Assembly: GCA_964532865.1 (NCBI GenBank)
Contig: CAZHJA010000008.1
Span: 1-24,209, forward strand
From: CAZHJA01 sp964532865
Lineage (GTDB): Bacteria > Patescibacteriota > Microgenomatia > UBA1406 > GWC2-37-13
Length of the DNA stretch: 24,209 nt
Reading direction: 5' to 3'
Shown here: piece by piece, positions 22,945-24,209 of the stretch
How positions within the stretch are numbered: position 1 is the stretch's first letter
Layout: each line of letters starts with the position of its first letter
Notes under the pieces: generated by a model
What the model was told of the DNA's origin: nothing
What the model saw: only the letters and a program-made list of their open reading frames with translations
Databases searched by the model: none
Translations under genes and position numbers: made by a program

Positions 22945-24209
22945 ATGAATTTACAAAAAGAACCACCAATTGTAATTTCCATAGGAGGAAGTCAAATAGT
23001 TCCAAATGGGGGAATTAATATTGATTTTCTTTCAAAATTGAATGTATTTGTTAGAAAACACGTAGCAAAAGGAAGAAAATTCTTTTTGGTAACAGGGGGA
23101 GGGAATACTGCACGCCATTATATAGACGCTGGGAAAAATATAGTTGGAGGGATGACAAACGAAGATTTGGATTGGCTTGGGATTCATGGTTCAAGACTAA
23201 ATGCTCATTTAATAAGAACAATTTTTAAAGATATTGCCCATCCAAGAATCATCATGGATTATAAAAGACCTCTTATTGATAGAAAAGAGCCTGTTGTAGT
23301 TGGGGCAGGATGGAAGCCTGGATGGTCTACTGATTATTGTGCTGCTGCTTTGGCTCGGGATTACAAGGCATATGTTCTTCTTAATATTTCAAATGTTAGT
23401 TATGTTTATGATAAGAACCCGCATAAATTCAAAGATGCAAAAAAAATAACAAAACTTTCTTGGTTAGAAATGGAAAAACTCGTTGGAGATAAATGGACAC
23501 CTGGGCTTAATACTCCATTTGATCCTATTGCAACAAAGCTTGCAAAGGATAATCATTTAACTGTAGTAGTGGCAAATGCAAAGGACTTTTCCAATTTAGA
23601 TAAAATAATTAATGGAGATTCATTTAAAGGAACAATAATCATGCCCTTTACAATTGATAATAGTTTTTATGACAGAGAATACTATGTCGGGAAAAAAGGC
23701 GAGAATAGACTAATATATTCAGAGTCATGCATTGGTAAATTTTCTCATAAAATATTAAATTATTATCGTGCACTTTTAATAAAGATGGCATTTAAACCCA
23801 AAAAAGTTCTTGATGTAGGATGCGCCACTGGAGGATTAGTAAAAGCTCTTCGCTTTTTAGGAATAGATGCTTATGGAGTAGAGGTTTCAAAATATGCACT
23901 TAAATATGCAGACAAAGATATTAAAGCATATCTTAAAAAAGGAGATATTATTAACTTGCCCTATAAAGACAATGAATTTGATCTTGTTTTAACTTATGAT
24001 GTTATGGAGCATCTTGAAAGATCAAAGTTAAAAAAAGCATTAGAAGAGACAATACGAGTATCAAACAAATATATTTTCCATAAAATATATACAAGAGAAA
24101 ACTTTTGGATAACTCTTTTTCATCATAGAGATTTTTCACACATTTCTTTTTTTACAAAGCATCACTGGAAACAGATATTTTTATCACTTAAAAATGTAAA
24201 GATTCTTCC
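22945..24209 (+). CDS. pyrH: archaeal-type UMP kinase fused to a SAM-dependent methyltransferase (3' partial)
   Basis: At least 421 residues, open at the window edge. Residues 1-232 are an amino-acid-kinase fold of the archaeal UMP kinase type: ISIGGSQIVP (11-20), VTGGGNTARHYI (49-60), WLGIHGSRLNAHLI (77-90), GWKPGWSTDYCAALA (122-136), ISNVSYVYDKNP (147-158) and the closing FKGTII (226-231). It should phosphorylate UMP to UDP. From about 265 a class I methyltransferase begins: VLDVGCATGG (287-296, SAM binding), an acidic strand end at YGVEVS (309-314) and LTYDVMEHLE (348-357). There is no stop or frame change between the halves. What is methylated is unknown; in this envelope-rich setting a nucleotide-sugar or glycan substrate is possible. 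It starts 7 bases after a terminator, suggesting attenuation control. Confidence 0.88.
   Translation, partial: MNLQKEPPIVISIGGSQIVPNGGINIDFLSKLNVFVRKHVAKGRKFFLVTGGGNTARHYIDAGKNIVGGMTNEDLDWLGIHGSRLNAHLIRTIFKDIAHPRIIMDYKRPLIDRKEPVVVGAGWKPGWSTDYCAAALARDYKAYVLLNISNVSYVYDKNPHKFKDAKKITKLSWLEMEKLVGDKWTPGLNTPFDPIATKLAKDNHLTVVVANAKDFSNLDKIINGDSFKGTIIMPFTIDNSFYDREYYVGKKGENRLIYSESCIGKFSHKILNYYRALLIKMAFKPKKVLDVGCATGGLVKALRFLGIDAYGVEVSKYALKYADKDIKAYLKKGDIINLPYKDNEFDLVLTYDVMEHLERSKLKKALEETIRVSNKYIFHKIYTRENFWITLFHHRDFSHISFFTKHHWKQIFLSLKNVKIL

Overview
The window reads as a chromosomal segment of a very AT-rich, small-genome bacterium, most likely a member of the Candidate Phyla Radiation (Patescibacteria, perhaps Microgenomates-like). 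This is inferred from gene content, not from a marker gene: two-helix pilin-like proteins and a VirB6/TrbL-like protein of a CPR-style type IV secretion-like locus, archaeal-type CoA enzymes on one polypeptide, an archaeal-type UMP kinase, lamin-tail and cohesin/dockerin surface proteins, and many proteins that match nothing I know. TGA is used as a stop codon (for example at 4604, 21812 and 22489), so this is not a lineage in which TGA encodes glycine. No rRNA, tRNA, CRISPR array, transposase or phage gene was seen.

Layout. 1-3645 (+): tail of an unknown gene, a secreted lamin-tail/Fn3 protein, a membrane-anchored C39-like cysteine peptidase, a small anchored protein and a two-helix membrane protein (DUF3566-like). 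3661-4194 (-): YfcE/MJ0936-type phosphodiesterase. 4283-6267 (+): an intact membrane protein with a cohesin-like domain and a dockerin-like domain, flanked by remnants of its own tandem copies, one headless and one decayed after about 46 bp. 6296-8385 (-): a two-gene operon of a PPAT-DUF359 CoA-synthesis fusion and an MscS channel. 8510-8854 (+): four-helix-bundle protein.

9027-22808 is the most unusual part, a roughly 14 kb envelope-machine locus in three transcription groups. First (+): a 1161-residue tail-anchored protein of unknown family and a Cys-rich pilin-like protein. Second (-): a bimodular cell-wall hydrolase (lysozyme-like plus CHAP), a small anchored protein that shares a domain with that hydrolase, and a VirB6/TrbL-like multi-pass protein. 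Third (+): a ClpC-like double AAA+ ATPase, an anchored Pro/Thr-rich protein, an HExxH membrane protease and a second pilin-like protein. No VirB4/VirD4-type ATPase lies in the window. In the ClpC-like protein the segment that normally holds the ClpP-docking loop is replaced by about 235 residues with four beta-propeller-blade-like repeats. I infer that this unfoldase no longer serves ClpP and docks to another partner, possibly the machine encoded beside it.

The window ends (22945 onward) in an archaeal-type UMP kinase joined in frame to a SAM methyltransferase, still open at the edge. It is preceded by a promoter, a 13-codon reading frame and an intrinsic terminator, an arrangement that looks like an attenuator.

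A recurrent regulatory theme is that many first genes have a sigma70-like -10 box only 6-13 bases before the ATG and no Shine-Dalgarno sequence, which predicts leaderless or nearly leaderless mRNAs. Two genes (2558 and 3358) do have good Shine-Dalgarno sites, so both initiation modes appear to coexist.
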